The translations under genes were made by a program, and so were the position numbers. The notes below the pieces were generated by a model. The model had not been told where the DNA came from. It made no database searches and worked only from the letters and a program-made list of their open reading frames with translations. From a candidate division KSB1 bacterium (GTDB lineage: Bacteria > Zhuqueibacterota > Zhuqueibacteria > Thermofontimicrobiales > Thermofontimicrobiaceae), in contig JAPDPQ010000006.1 of NCBI GenBank assembly GCA_034506395.1, positions 62,001 through 126,000 on the forward strand: a stretch of 64,000 bases of DNA, given 5' to 3'. Positions within the stretch are counted from its first letter, which is position 1; each line of letters starts with the position of its first letter. Shown one piece after another: positions 43,294 to 52,987 of this stretch.

Positions 43294-43692
43294 ATGAAAA
43301 CCAATTCGAATTTAGCCATATTAAAAATGATCACCCTTGGGGATAAGATCTTGGTGGTCGTGTTGATCGCTGTGGGAATGCTGAGCTTGGTCGCATTGCA
43401 GCATCTGCGATCGCCTGGTGGTCGGGTGATCATCGAAGTGAGCGGCAGGGTTGTGGCCCAAAAGGATTTGGGGGCGACTCAGGAGATCGTGCTCACTGGG
43501 CCGATCGGAAAGACGATCGTGCATATTCACCAGGGCTCGGCGCGCGTCATCCATTCGGATTGCCCAGAGAAAATTTGTGTGAAAACGGGCCCAATTCGCC
43601 GCGCTGGCGAAATGATCATCTGCGTTCCCAATAAAGTCGTCGTGAAAATTGAAGGAATTCAGAAAAATCCGTTCGATGTCATCACTCAATAA
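43294..43692 (+). CDS. NusG domain II-containing protein
   Basis: 132 aa. N-terminal membrane anchor (ILVVVLIAVGMLSLVALQHL) and a C-terminal NusG_II domain (VIIEVSGRVVAQKDLGATQ, SDCPEKICVKTGPIRRAGE, MIICVPNKVVVKIEG). This domain occurs as a small membrane-anchored protein next to Gx transporters and FMN-related genes. The role is not fixed; the CP.KiC.k.G motif could bind metal or flavin-linked partners. It overlaps the next gene. Confidence 0.87.
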   Translation: MKTNSNLAILKMITLGDKILVVVLIAVGMLSLVALQHLRSPGGRVIIEVSGRVVAQKDLGATQEIVLTGPIGKTIVHIHQGSARVIHSDCPEKICVKTGPIRRAGEMIICVPNKVVVKIEGIQKNPFDVITQ

Positions 43693-44215
43693 CAAAAATC
43701 TTGCGATGCGCAACGCTCGGTTGACCCGACTGGCATTGCTCACCGCTATGGGGTTGGTTCTGTTTCTTTTCGAATCGTTGATCCCGCGCCCATTGCCTTG
43801 GCTCAAGCCAGGCTTGGCCCACGTCGCCACGCTGATAGCACTTTATCTGATGGGGATCCCAGAAGCCCTGGTCGTCGTTGTTCTGCGCGTCATCATGGGT
43901 TCGCTGTTATTAGGAAGCCTCCTCAATCCAGCATTTATCCTATCTCTGGGAGGAGGAATTGCTGCCACTTTGGCGATGGGATTGGCCTCTCGCTTTGGTC
44001 CGAAAGTTTTCAGCATCTTCGGGATTAGCATTTTGGGTGCAGCGGTTCACAATTTCGCCCAATTATGGTTGGTTCAAATTTTAATCGTCAAGCAAGCCGA
44101 AATTTTTTATCTGGCGCCGATGATGATTTTATCCTCGCTGTTCACTGGATTCGTCGTGGCATTGTTGGCACATCTGCTGATTCAGCAAGCTGCGATGATT
44201 TTCCCAACCCGATAA
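43676..44215 (+). CDS. Gx transporter family protein (heptaprenyl diphosphate synthase component I-like)
   Basis: 179 aa. Six hydrophobic helices in an ECF-substrate-binding-like membrane protein: LTRLALLTAMGLVLFLFESL, KPGLAHVATLIALYLMG, VLRVIMGSLLLGSLLNPAFI, LSLGGGIAATLAMGLASRFG, NFAQLWLVQILIVKQA. The start is taken at ATG 43676, which overlaps the NusG-II stop by 17 bp; the upstream in-frame TTG is less likely. In other bacteria this pair lies with ApbE/Rnf-type flavin genes. No such genes are in this window. Confidence 0.87.
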   Translation: MSSLNNKNLAMRNARLTRLALLTAMGLVLFLFESLIPRPLPWLKPGLAHVATLIALYLMGIPEALVVVVLRVIMGSLLLGSLLNPAFILSLGGGIAATLAMGLASRFGPKVFSIFGISILGAAVHNFAQLWLVQILIVKQAEIFYLAPMMILSSLFTGFVVALLAHLLIQQAAMIFPTR

Positions 44216-44963
44216 AATCGCTGCTCGATTTCCATGAACATTTTCCTTCTTTTGCTGCAACTTAGCCGTCCGCGAAATACAAACTTGGTGATAGTGAACC
44301 GATGTCATGCCTGAGAATGCGGGCATCTTGAATTTTTTGATTAACGGGGCAAAAAGGATTCCTGTAACCCATGAATGACAAAATCGATACATAATCTCTT
44401 GCCAGAATTTAACCGCCCAATCCATCAGAAAATGTTAAAACCACCAAAACGGTTTTTGATTGCGATACGAGTTTGTGATTAGCGACCGAATTAATTCGGG
44501 CATTAATGACAAATTAGCAAATCTTGCGGACCGTTTCGGCGGTCTCTGAAAGCAAATATCCTACATGGACGCTAATAACCAATGGGAAGATTCCTCAGAA
44601 TAATATTGAATTCTTAAGTTGACGCCAATAGCCAATCGGCGAGGAGGAATCTTTTCCGATAAATATTGATAATACCAAAAAAGATTTCTCATTAAGCTCG
44701 AAATGACACATTTATTCTATGAGCAAAATTTCTATAATTTTTCAAATCTGCAGAGCTCTGCCCCCCTTGTTCGATTCGAGCATCTTTTCTTTGAATCAAT
44801 AATTCAATTCATGTTCATTTACAGCCGCGTTTTCCAGCGCCTCCAAACGTTCCTTTTGCAGAAGGAATGTCGATCATAAAAATTTTGCTTGAAAATTTGT
44901 AAAGAAATGCTTATAATTGCCGTTCTCAAATTGGCCTACCAATGATAAACCAACAAGGGAAGA
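44216..44963. repeat. Gap with degraded family A and B elements
   Basis: A partial family A element lies at 44290-44385 (GATGTCATGCCTGAGAATGCGG and GGATTCCTGTAACC...GAATGAC). A family B element lies at 44613-44710, with the TTAAGTTGACGCCAATAGCCA box at its left edge and CTCGAAATGAC at its right. No gene in the rest of this 748-bp stretch. Confidence 0.65.
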
Positions 44964-45605
44964 ATGCCCATGCCAACTGAATCAGCCCAAGCAGCATTGA
45001 ACCATCTTCGGGATGGGAGCACTTTTCAATGGTATGTCATCCCACTCTTGGCCTTTGTGGTCTATGTGTATGCATCAGAGATCGAGAAGAAGAACTGGAG
45101 CATGGTGTTTGCTGGACTTGCCTATTGGGGACTAGACTGGTTCAATGAGATCTGGAACGCCTTGGTATTTCATTTTACGCAGTACGCACCAGTGTGGGGA
45201 ACGCCAGGAAGATCGGCCTATACGATCCTGATCGGCTTGAACATCGAGATCTGCCTGATGTTTGCCGTGGCCGGGATCGTTTTTGCCAAACTGCTTCCGC
45301 GGGACAGACAGATCAAAGTGTTTGGCATCCCCAATCGATTGTTTATCGCCATTTCTGGTTCAGTCTTCATGGTGCTCGTAGAGGTGTTGCTGAATTCCAT
45401 CGGCGTGCTCACCTGGGAATATTCTTGGTGGAATGCCGGCGCGCCTTGGCTCATCTTTTTGATCGGATATTTCTACTTTTTCGTCGTCTCATTCTGGATT
45501 TACGATATGAAAGGGCTGAATAAAAAAGCCATCGTGGTGGGAATTATTTACGCCATCAATATTGTGAGCCTTGTTGTATTTGGCGCTCTATTGAGATGGA
45601 TTTAG
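44964..45605 (+). CDS. Six-helix membrane protein, unknown function
   Basis: 213 aa. Hydrophobic helices: VIPLLAFVVYVYASEIEKK, MVFAGLAYWGLDWFNEIWNAL, LIGLNIEICLMFAVAGIVFA, LFIAISGSVFMVLVEVLL, PWLIFLIGYFYFFVVSFWI, VVGIIYAINIVSLVVFGAL. Acidic residues inside helices (DWFNEIWN, NIEIC, VEVLLN) hint at a transporter or enzyme, but no family is recognised. AAGGGAAG precedes the start. Confidence 0.7.
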   Translation: MPMPTESAQAALNHLRDGSTFQWYVIPLLAFVVYVYASEIEKKNWSMVFAGLAYWGLDWFNEIWNALVFHFTQYAPVWGTPGRSAYTILIGLNIEICLMFAVAGIVFAKLLPRDRQIKVFGIPNRLFIAISGSVFMVLVEVLLNSIGVLTWEYSWWNAGAPWLIFLIGYFYFFVVSFWIYDMKGLNKKAIVVGIIYAINIVSLVVFGALLRWI

Positions 45606-45804
45606 GCAGATCTCTATATACCATTTAAAAGTGAGTCTTCCATTACGCGCATCATGCTACAACTTTGGAGTCTCAGGACTGGCGCAATGGTTGGACCGCG
45701 AGTGCCGGTTTAGCCAGGGAACTAAGTCGGCAACCTATTTGCCTGGCAAAAAGAGAGATCCTGACAGTTCAATTCCTTCTCAAGTCTTTTATGGTAAAGC
45801 GTTC

Positions 45805-47010
45805 TTATACGCCAATTGCCCCCTGATCGTCCGCTGGTGGCAAACCCCGTTGTGCTCTCAAGGCATCGATTTGGTTGAGCGGCTTTTCCAACTGTCGGCG
45901 GCGCGTAGCAACCAATTGCTCATATTCTTTCTGGGCTTCCGAAATTTTCTTGCCAAGGATCTCCAATCGCGAGATAAACTCGTTCCATTGTTTTTTGAAG
46001 GCGCCGAATAAAGATAGAATTTCATTGGAGGTCCGCTCCAGCGCAAAATTATCGACCGCTTGCCGGATCACCGCGAGGATCGCATACAACGTCAGCGGCG
46101 AACAGAAAACCACCCGATGCTTGAGCCCCTCGTCCAGAATCGAGCTATCTTGTTCATGAATGAAGGCATAGATCTGCTCGTTGGGGATGAATAGGAGCAC
46201 ATAATCCACAGTATTTTGACTTGGATCGATATAATCGCGGCTGGTGAGTTCCGAGATTTTCGCCCGGACATCTCGCAAGAAATCATTCCGATATCGAGCC
46301 TTTTCGAGCTCGTTCTCCGCCGAGAGAAACTTCATGTAATTGTCCATGGGAAATTTGACGTCCATGTTGAGCCTGAGGTTTTTGGGCAAGAGAAAAGTGA
46401 AATCTGGACGGGAACGAGAACCCTCGATAGATTTCTGTTTGAGATAATTCACATTTTCAATAAAGCCAGCCAATCGGAGCACGTCCTCAGCCATGCGTTC
46501 GCCCCATTGACCTCGTGCTCGAGAACTGGCCAATGCCTGACGCAATTGGTTGGTCGTTTGGATCAGCGCCGCAGTTTGCTCGCTGGTGTTTTTCAACTGG
46601 ACGCTCAATTGACCGAATTTCTCGATGCGATCCTGCTCCAATTCCTTGATCAATTTCGCCACATTATCCAGCTCGGTCGTCATGCGGCTCAATTGCAGAT
46701 CGATGAGCGCTCTCTTCTTATCGAGCTCTTTGATGCTCACTTCCCGCTCAGATTCCAACCTGGCTCTGGCCAGTTTCAGGAATTCTTCGGTGGAGCGGGA
46801 CAGTGCCTCCAGCGATAGGTTTCCGAAATTGGCTTTCAAATTCTCAATGATCAGCTCGATATTTGCGCGTCGTTGCATCTCGCTTTCGCGGAACAATTCT
46901 GCCGCCAATTCTTGAGCCGTGCGCCCCTGAATTATTCTTAAAACTAATGCAGCCACCAGCGCCAGAAAAAATCCAGCGACAAAAGAAATTATCATCCAGG
47001 CCCAATTCAT
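45805..47010 (-). CDS. rmuC: DNA recombination protein RmuC
   Basis: 401 aa, in the usual range. N-terminal membrane anchor (IISFVAGFFLALVAALVLRI), a long coiled coil (residues 40-160) and the RmuC nuclease-like core: RGQWGERMAEDVLRLAGFIENVNY, SRPDFTFLLPKNLRLNMDVKFPMD, NTVDYVLLFIPNEQIYAFIHE, VVFCSPLTLYAILAVIRQA. RmuC limits DNA inversion and is needed for some recombination and defence-linked processes. It stands alone on minus. 45606-45804 and 47011-47455 hold no gene. Confidence 0.95.
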   Translation of the reverse strand: MNWAWMIISFVAGFFLALVAALVLRIIQGRTAQELAAELFRESEMQRRANIELIIENLKANFGNLSLEALSRSTEEFLKLARARLESEREVSIKELDKKRALIDLQLSRMTTELDNVAKLIKELEQDRIEKFGQLSVQLKNTSEQTAALIQTTNQLRQALASSRARGQWGERMAEDVLRLAGFIENVNYLKQKSIEGSRSRPDFTFLLPKNLRLNMDVKFPMDNYMKFLSAENELEKARYRNDFLRDVRAKISELTSRDYIDPSQNTVDYVLLFIPNEQIYAFIHEQDSSILDEGLKHRVVFCSPLTLYAILAVIRQAVDNFALERTSNEILSLFGAFKKQWNEFISRLEILGKKISEAQKEYEQLVATRRRQLEKPLNQIDALRAQRGLPPADDQGAIGV

Positions 47011-47455
47011 AAATGCATCTCGTCTCTGTTAAGTAGCCGACCCTTCTTTTGGATCGAATTCGATTTCAGGAAAAAGAAGGGCTTGCTTGCCATTTTTGCC
47101 CACTGTTGAGCACGCCCATCAACTTCAAACGAATAGATCGCGAAACGAAGTTATTGTGATCCACCGAGATTTTTGCTATACGACACACTTTATGGCGCAA
47201 TCAGTTGACGGACAGGGATGCTTTCAACCATCCCAAATACCAAGCAAGAAACCCTTCGTTCTCCTTCCCTGGACCAATAGGTTTATGCGCTCAAAAAACC
47301 CTTCATTCTTAAGCTGATGCGCATTTGCGACTGCCGGACGAATCCTTCCAAAATGATTTACAAATTTTGACCTTTGAGAAATTTTAGAGATCAAATTTCA
47401 AACTTGATAATGAATGAACTTATCGACAGGAGAAAGGCACTGAGATTAATGCTCG

Positions 47456-48841
47456 CTATTTGCTTTCCTGGGCTGCACGTTGCAATAGCCCAAAAGCCAA
47501 TCGATTGCCATTGGCGATGATCTCCTTTTCATCGACCCCCACGAGCCTGCCATGTTCGACCACAATTTTGCCATTGACGATGGTGAAATCGGCTTCATGA
47601 TTGATGCCAGAGAAGATCAGAGCTGCCAACGGATCGGCCAAGGAGCCAGTGTATTCCAGTTTATTCAATTCAAAAACGGCGATATCAGCGGCTTTGCCCG
47701 CCTCCAATGAGCCGATATCGGATCGCCCCAATAATCTGGCAGAGCCTAAGGTGGCCATTTCCAGCACCTGCTCGGCAGTCATTGCATTAGGACCGGCATG
47801 GACGCGGTGCAGCAACAGCGCTTGGCGCATCTCCCCTACCATATCTGAGCTATCGTTGGAGGCAGAGCCATCTACCGCCAACCCTACTGGAATGCCCAAT
47901 TTCAGCATCTCAGGAATCCGAGCGATCCCAGAACCCAATCGCATGTTAGATGCCGGGCAATGGGCAACGCCAGTTCCGGTTTCAGCCAATAATTTGAGCT
48001 CGGCATCGGTGAAATGGATCCCATGGGCATACCACACATCTGGACCCAGCCAATCCAGCTCTTCCATTAATTGAAGTGGTCGTTTGCCATAGACCTGCTG
48101 GCAATAGGCATCCTCATCGCGGGTCTCAGCCAGATGGGTATGCAATCGCACACCGTGTTGGCGTGCCAAGGCAGCCGTCTCTCGCATCAGGTGAGGAGTG
48201 ACGTTGAACGGCGCGCAGGGCCCAAGATGAATCTGCCGCATCGCTAATGGCCGCGGGTCATGATATTTTTGTACCACTTCTTCGCTATGCCTCAAAATCT
48301 CGTCTTCGTCCTGCACCACGCTTTCGGGCGGCAAGCCCCCGTCCTTTCGACTCCGCGACATAGAACCACGCGTGGGACAAAAACGGATGCCAACTCTTTC
48401 AGCCGCCTCGAACTGAATCGCGGGAATGTCCATTTGTAAATGCCTCGGGTAGAGGTAATGATGATCCGTGGTAGTGGTACACCCAGTCTTTAGCAATTCA
48501 CCACATCCCATCAGCGTTGAATAATAAATACAATCCTCATCGAGATATTTCCAGATCTCATAAAGCGTCACCAGCCAATCGAACAGCGGCTTGTTCTGCA
48601 CCTGCGGCAGATTACGCGTGAGGGTTTGACACAAATGATGATGCGAATTCACCAGACCCGGAATCACCAACTTGGTGGAACAATCGATTACCTCAGCCTC
48701 CTTCGCCGAGATACCTTTCGCGATCTGCTCAATCCGATTTTCCACAATGAGCAGGTCATAGCCCGAAAAGCGCTGACGCTCGGCGTTCATGGTCACCAGA
48801 TGAAAACAATTTTTCAACAAAATTTTTGACATAGCAATCAC
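47456..48841 (-). CDS. 8-oxoguanine deaminase-type amidohydrolase
   Basis: 461 aa, AtzA/TrzN-like. N-terminal beta region, metal site NSHHHLCQTLTRNLPQ, CTTTTDHHYLYPR, HTHLAETRDEDAYC, AHGIHFTDAE and AVDGSASNDSSDM, and a C-terminal GSLEAGKAADIAVF. The NSHHHL...TRNLP and TTTTDHHY features match the 8-oxoguanine/isocytosine deaminase subgroup better than chlorohydrolases. The start is GTG 48841 (AAGGG upstream) or ATG 48829. It hydrolyses an amino group of a purine-like base. No purine genes are adjacent. Confidence 0.85.
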   Translation of the reverse strand: MIAMSKILLKNCFHLVTMNAERQRFSGYDLLIVENRIEQIAKGISAKEAEVIDCSTKLVIPGLVNSHHHLCQTLTRNLPQVQNKPLFDWLVTLYEIWKYLDEDCIYYSTLMGCGELLKTGCTTTTDHHYLYPRHLQMDIPAIQFEAAERVGIRFCPTRGSMSRSRKDGGLPPESVVQDEDEILRHSEEVVQKYHDPRPLAMRQIHLGPCAPFNVTPHLMRETAALARQHGVRLHTHLAETRDEDAYCQQVYGKRPLQLMEELDWLGPDVWYAHGIHFTDAELKLLAETGTGVAHCPASNMRLGSGIARIPEMLKLGIPVGLAVDGSASNDSSDMVGEMRQALLLHRVHAGPNAMTAEQVLEMATLGSARLLGRSDIGSLEAGKAADIAVFELNKLEYTGSLADPLAALIFSGINHEADFTIVNGKIVVEHGRLVGVDEKEIIANGNRLAFGLLQRAAQESK

Positions 48842-49183
48842 CGCTGCCCTTCTGCTTCCTTTTGATTAAAAACTCTAAATCGGATCGAACCGATGTCATT
48901 CCTGGGAAATTCGGAACAGTTTATAGACTGATCAGCAGATGCATGCTCGATGGTATCTTTTTGCATGATATTGGAAAGCTTTATCAATTGGATTCTTTTG
49001 ATATTTTTGCAGAGAAACTGACCCATCATTCGTCTGATATTTTGATCCCCAAACACCTCGTTCGTCCTCTTTCATTTTTGCAGCAAATAGCTATATGGGA
49101 GGCGAAACTTCAGGCTGAAAGGAGGAACTGAACTTTTTCTTTGGTACTCGTTGCTCTGTTTAGTCAGTTTCTATTGTCAATTT

Positions 49184-49468
49184 CTCAAAACAGGCAAAAT
49201 TGTCATGCCTGCGCAGGCAGGCATCTCTTTATTTTTTTCACACAAAACTTGGTGGACGATGAGATTCCTGCATTCGCAGGAATGACACTGTTCCTTTCAA
49301 TTCCGAATTTTGTGATAGAAACAGCCTCGCATCTGTCTCAAGATCCTCAAAACAGGCCAAACTGTCATGCCTGCGCAGGCAGGCATCTCTTTATTTTTTT
49401 CACACAAAACTTGGTGGACGATGAGATTCCTGCATTCGCAGGAATGACACTGGTTCTTTCAATTCCGA
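49184..49468 (+). repeat. Tandem duplication of a family A hairpin pair
   Basis: Two 123-bp copies (49184-49306 and 49346-49468) share ctcaaaacaggc, GTCATGCCTGCGCAGGCAGG and GGATTCCTGCATTCGCAGG-type hairpins, and the same spacer ttatttttttcacacaaaac. They are separated by 39 bp of other sequence (period 162 bp). The copies differ at only a few bases. The remainder of 48842-49539 has no supported gene. Confidence 0.88.
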
Positions 49469-49539
49469 GAAAGATCCCCGCCCATCAGCTACTGGATAGA
49501 AATGGCTTCAACCCATTTCTTCGGATTACCGAAATAGAG

Positions 49540-50451
49540 CTATTGATCTCTCAACCGCTGAATGGAATCGTGGAAAAATTTAGCGTAATTGTTCAGATGA
49601 TGTTGCTGACAGAACACCACTAATTTCTCATATCGGGCCAGTGGATCGACCTGTAAATTCCAGCACAATTTTTTAAGGCATTCAGGACATAAATAGAGCG
49701 GCCGACGATCCGACTCCTCCCGATGGTTGCTGCCGTTCATGACGCATTCATAAGCGATGCAGTGCATCATGCCCAAGATATGCCCGATTTCATGGACTGC
49801 TGTTTTGATGGTCCGCTCCAGACAAATGGTAAATTCTTGCTCCGAAGCATCTGGATCGCCGTTGCGATAGATCGACCAAACGCCCACGCGATCGCTCAGA
49901 GACGCCTGTCCAAACACGAAATTCCATCCCATTCCAGGCCAGAGATCCACAGCAGTGAGACCCAGCAGCGCCAGCGCGTTTTTGGGCCGGTGAGGGACCA
50001 GCACCTCATCCAAAATATAAGTGGTCAGCAACTGCTCCATACCCCATTCTGGATGACGACGCCGGGCGCGTGTTGGGATTTTCTCCAATGGTAATGGCGG
50101 CAAAAGTTGGACAGGAAGATTAAAGTAGCTGCCAATATATTCCACGGCCAAATTGACCACGTTTTGTTGACCGGGTGTTAGATTTCCAATAGGCTGGACA
50201 TATATCGTGTTCAGTTTTGCCGAAGGCCTGAGCGGATGACTGGCGATATATTGCTCGAATGTTTGTTCCGGCTCTTTATGAACCGCCAGCCAATCGCCTG
50301 GTTCTGGTGGACGTTTGGGTCGATGCAGTGGTCTCAATTTCTCGATTTTTTCATCCAAACTATTCATTGCGCTCTGACCCCGCAATTGCTCAGCCATGGG
50401 ATGCCACACCATGATCCCAATCAACATGAGGATGAAAATCATGCATCGCAT
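49540..50451 (-). CDS. Secreted archaemetzincin (M54 family) peptidase
   Basis: About 303 aa from ATG 50449-50451, which gives a signal peptide (MRCMIFILMLIGIMVWHP). The zinc site is intact: HEIGHILGMMHC (His242, His246, His252 in the longer form, with Glu243 as base), then CIAYECVMNGSNH, and the structural-zinc cysteines CPECLKKLC. Archaemetzincins are usually about 180-200 aa and cytoplasmic; this one has an export signal and an N-terminal extension of about 70 residues rich in Pro/Arg/Lys. Function of bacterial members is unknown. Confidence 0.9.
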   Translation of the reverse strand: MRCMIFILMLIGIMVWHPMAEQLRGQSAMNSLDEKIEKLRPLHRPKRPPEPGDWLAVHKEPEQTFEQYIASHPLRPSAKLNTIYVQPIGNLTPGQQNVVNLAVEYIGSYFNLPVQLLPPLPLEKIPTRARRRHPEWGMEQLLTTYILDEVLVPHRPKNALALLGLTAVDLWPGMGWNFVFGQASLSDRVGVWSIYRNGDPDASEQEFTICLERTIKTAVHEIGHILGMMHCIAYECVMNGSNHREESDRRPLYLCPECLKKLCWNLQVDPLARYEKLVVFCQQHHLNNYAKFFHDSIQRLRDQ

Positions 50452-50579
50452 CTTTTTAGGACCTTGGAAATCCAAATCATTTTTATGTGATCGAAATAAT
50501 CCAAGTGGAAGTGCCAAACCTTCGCAAAGGTTAATCCTGGGGACCGACTATTATTTATTTCATTAGAGGTGGATCGTAA

Positions 50580-51413
50580 TTATGGTTTTTCCACCGCTGA
50601 AAGGCGAGCAAGCAGCTCCGCTTGGTCCTCACAATCGGTCACTCCGACAATTTTCTGCCCAACTTGAATGACCCCGATCAAACCCACATATGGGACACTA
50701 CGGAACAGCACAAAACGATTGTTATGCTGAATTCGTCGCCATTTTTGACTCAATTCCTGCCAGATCTCAGTTTGATTGATGTTCTCATCGGGCAGGAGAA
50801 CAAAATGTCGAAATTGCTTGCTATCGGCTTGATAGAAAGCGTAAAGGCAACGGTTCAGCTCGGGTAATCCGATAAATGCCTGCCGCGTGTAGCCTTCGGA
50901 ATCTTGGATTCTGCCAGTCGCTGGAAGTTGACTCAGTTGCTCGGGAAATTTCGTTTCCCCAGGCAAAGCTGCGGCGAGCGCTTTCAGCAGCCCCAGCACA
51001 TTCTCCGAGTTGATCTCGCCCTCGAACGCATTGATCTTCACATAATAATTCGCTTTGAACATCAGCGCCTGATAGGGCGGTGCGATATACGCCTCAGTTC
51101 CGATGGCCATCGTGGCCACATTTCTCGGCCGCTCATTTCTATAAATCCCGTAGGCGTTCAACAGCTCACCCATATCGTAGATGTCCACTGTCACCTGTAA
51201 ACTATCGCTCGCCAAATCACGCGATAACAATTCCACAAAACCGTAAGCGATGAACTGATCGGCTGCACCATCGATGTACTCATAGAGATTTTCCGGGGTG
51301 TAGCTCATCACGTCGCTGATCGGTTGCCAGCCTGAGATGTCCGGAAAATCGAACGCTTGGAGCGAGCTAACGGCAAGCAAAAACATCCATGGCAATACGA
51401 CCACTATTCGCAT
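50580..51413 (-). CDS. Secreted DUF6599-like protein
   Basis: 277 aa. Signal peptide (VVLPWMFLLAVSSLQAFDFP). Core motifs WQPISDVMSYTPENLYEYID, GAADQFIAYGFVELL, VDIYDMGELLNAYGIY and a later strand FKANYYVKINAFEG. The GAA..f..YGF....ll.vdIYdm motif matches the DUF6599 family, common in secreted proteins of anaerobic heterotrophs and often found beside 4Fe-4S oxidoreductases. The Fe-S aldo/keto reductase gene is 60 bp away on the same strand, a possible pair. Confidence 0.82.
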   Translation of the reverse strand: MRIVVVLPWMFLLAVSSLQAFDFPDISGWQPISDVMSYTPENLYEYIDGAADQFIAYGFVELLSRDLASDSLQVTVDIYDMGELLNAYGIYRNERPRNVATMAIGTEAYIAPPYQALMFKANYYVKINAFEGEINSENVLGLLKALAAALPGETKFPEQLSQLPATGRIQDSEGYTRQAFIGLPELNRCLYAFYQADSKQFRHFVLLPDENINQTEIWQELSQKWRRIQHNNRFVLFRSVPYVGLIGVIQVGQKIVGVTDCEDQAELLARLSAVEKP

Positions 51414-51473
51414 ATTCTTTCCTCGATCAATTTGAATTCCATCAGATCAACTCAAACCCTAAATCAGAATTTT

Positions 51474-52850
51474 TTATGCGAAACTTAATAAAGCATGCGC
51501 CTGGATCAAATTGGCGGCTACTGAAACGCCATAAGGACATGCTTTGATACAAGGTGCTTCGCATCCCAAACAATGCTCTGCGGTGTTGCCCGCGAGGCTG
51601 GCATATTTGAGCATCGCCTCCTTCTCGCGGCCCTGGCATGCATAGTAATACGCATAGCGCATGATCGAGCTCACTGGCAAATGATGCGGACAGACATCCG
51701 CACAGCGCATGCAGCCATGGCGACAATATTGGCTATAATAAGCCATCTGAAAATCCTTGAGAAACTGCTTTCCCGCATCGGACAATTTGGTGCCAGAGAG
51801 CGGGACCACTTTATCAATCAATTCATAATCAGCGAATGACACGCATACCGTGTGCATCAGGGGATTTTGCAGCACCCACTGAATGCTGAATAATCGCAAT
51901 TGTTCTTCGGTAGCGAGGCCATATTTTTCGATGAACGGCCGCGTCTTCTCATAGCTCTCCTGTTGCGATTTGAATTGCTCCTGCATCCGCTGGATCGCCT
52001 GTTCCCGCGTCATGCCTCTGCTCATCATTCGCTTCAGATTTTCCTCCTGTGGCTCGGTGAGATGATCTGGATCAAACGGATCGACCTTCAATACCCCAGG
52101 CGCGGTCTTCATGGCAGTGGTACCGATTTTCCTCTCCGAACATGCCTTTAAAATCCTATCTCCAGATTCTCGGTTCATAAAATTGTAGATGAACAGCATC
52201 ACATCGAAGCGACCATCTTCAGCCGCGGCAAGACAGACCTGTTCCATGCTATCCCCTTCGCTTCCCCATCGCGGCCCGTGACACGATAGCCCAGTGAATC
52301 GAACCCGACCATCAGCCTTCAATTGCTGAATTGCAGCATGATAGCCGGGATGGTTTAGTTCCGCGACCCGATTTACACCGTGCATATATAATGCATCGAC
52401 ATAATCGGTTTTCAGCCGTTCCAAACACTGGCGCAATCGCCCGATGATCGATTCTGCGCTCTCATTGGGATTCAAATGCAATTTCGTGGTGATGAAGATT
52501 TTTTTGCGATCCATGAACTGTTGCGCATCGCCAATCGCTCGCTCCGAAGCCCCACGCGTGTATGTCTCACCGGTATCGAAATAATTAATACCCTTCTCGT
52601 ACGCATAGCGAACCACATTGGCCTCGGTCGATCTCGTGCCCCCCATGGCAATATCGGAGACTTTGAACCCAGTTCTCCCCAATATACGATATTGGACGAT
52701 CTTCTTGGACTCTTCTTGTTGGCCAGAAACCCATGGGCTCGACGGATGCAATCCCAAGCCCGTACCAGCAACGATCGCCCCGCCAAATTTGAAGAAATGT
52801 CTTCGCGAAATCTTTTGATGAAAATTTTGTCTCGATCGAGTTTTCGCCAT
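51474..52850 (-). CDS. Tat-exported aldo/keto reductase with C-terminal iron-sulfur motifs
   Basis: 458 aa from ATG 52850 (MAKTRSRQNFHQ), giving the twin-arginine signal SRRHFFKFGGAIVAGTGLGL. The AKR barrel (FKVSDIAMGGTRSTEANVVRYA, YFDTGETYTRGASERAIG with catalytic Asp and Tyr, FITTKLHLNPNE with Lys) is followed by a ferredoxin-like tail: CRHGCMRCADVCPHHLP and CLGCEAPCIKACPYG. The substrate is unknown; NAD(P)-type barrel plus Fe-S clusters suggests electron transfer to or from a periplasmic partner. It precedes DUF6599 on minus. Confidence 0.9.
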   Translation of the reverse strand: MAKTRSRQNFHQKISRRHFFKFGGAIVAGTGLGLHPSSPWVSGQQEESKKIVQYRILGRTGFKVSDIAMGGTRSTEANVVRYAYEKGINYFDTGETYTRGASERAIGDAQQFMDRKKIFITTKLHLNPNESAESIIGRLRQCLERLKTDYVDALYMHGVNRVAELNHPGYHAAIQQLKADGRVRFTGLSCHGPRWGSEGDSMEQVCLAAAEDGRFDVMLFIYNFMNRESGDRILKACSERKIGTTAMKTAPGVLKVDPFDPDHLTEPQEENLKRMMSRGMTREQAIQRMQEQFKSQQESYEKTRPFIEKYGLATEEQLRLFSIQWVLQNPLMHTVCVSFADYELIDKVVPLSGTKLSDAGKQFLKDFQMAYYSQYCRHGCMRCADVCPHHLPVSSIMRYAYYYACQGREKEAMLKYASLAGNTAEHCLGCEAPCIKACPYGVSVAANLIQAHALLSFA

Positions 52851-52987
52851 AGCCCACTCCTGCATTTTAGAATTTTCATTTCATCTTTGAACGCATCCAT
52901 AGACTCAAATAATCTCAGCGTCCTCATCGCGTGTTAGTTACTATACCAGACAGATAGCTTACGAATTGGTTCGGAACTTGAGGTGGA

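Noticed and set aside
47087-47317. A 76-codon plus-strand frame upstream of rmuC
   Set aside because: No start signal or recognisable motif; the segment looks like ordinary non-coding sequence between divergent transcription units.
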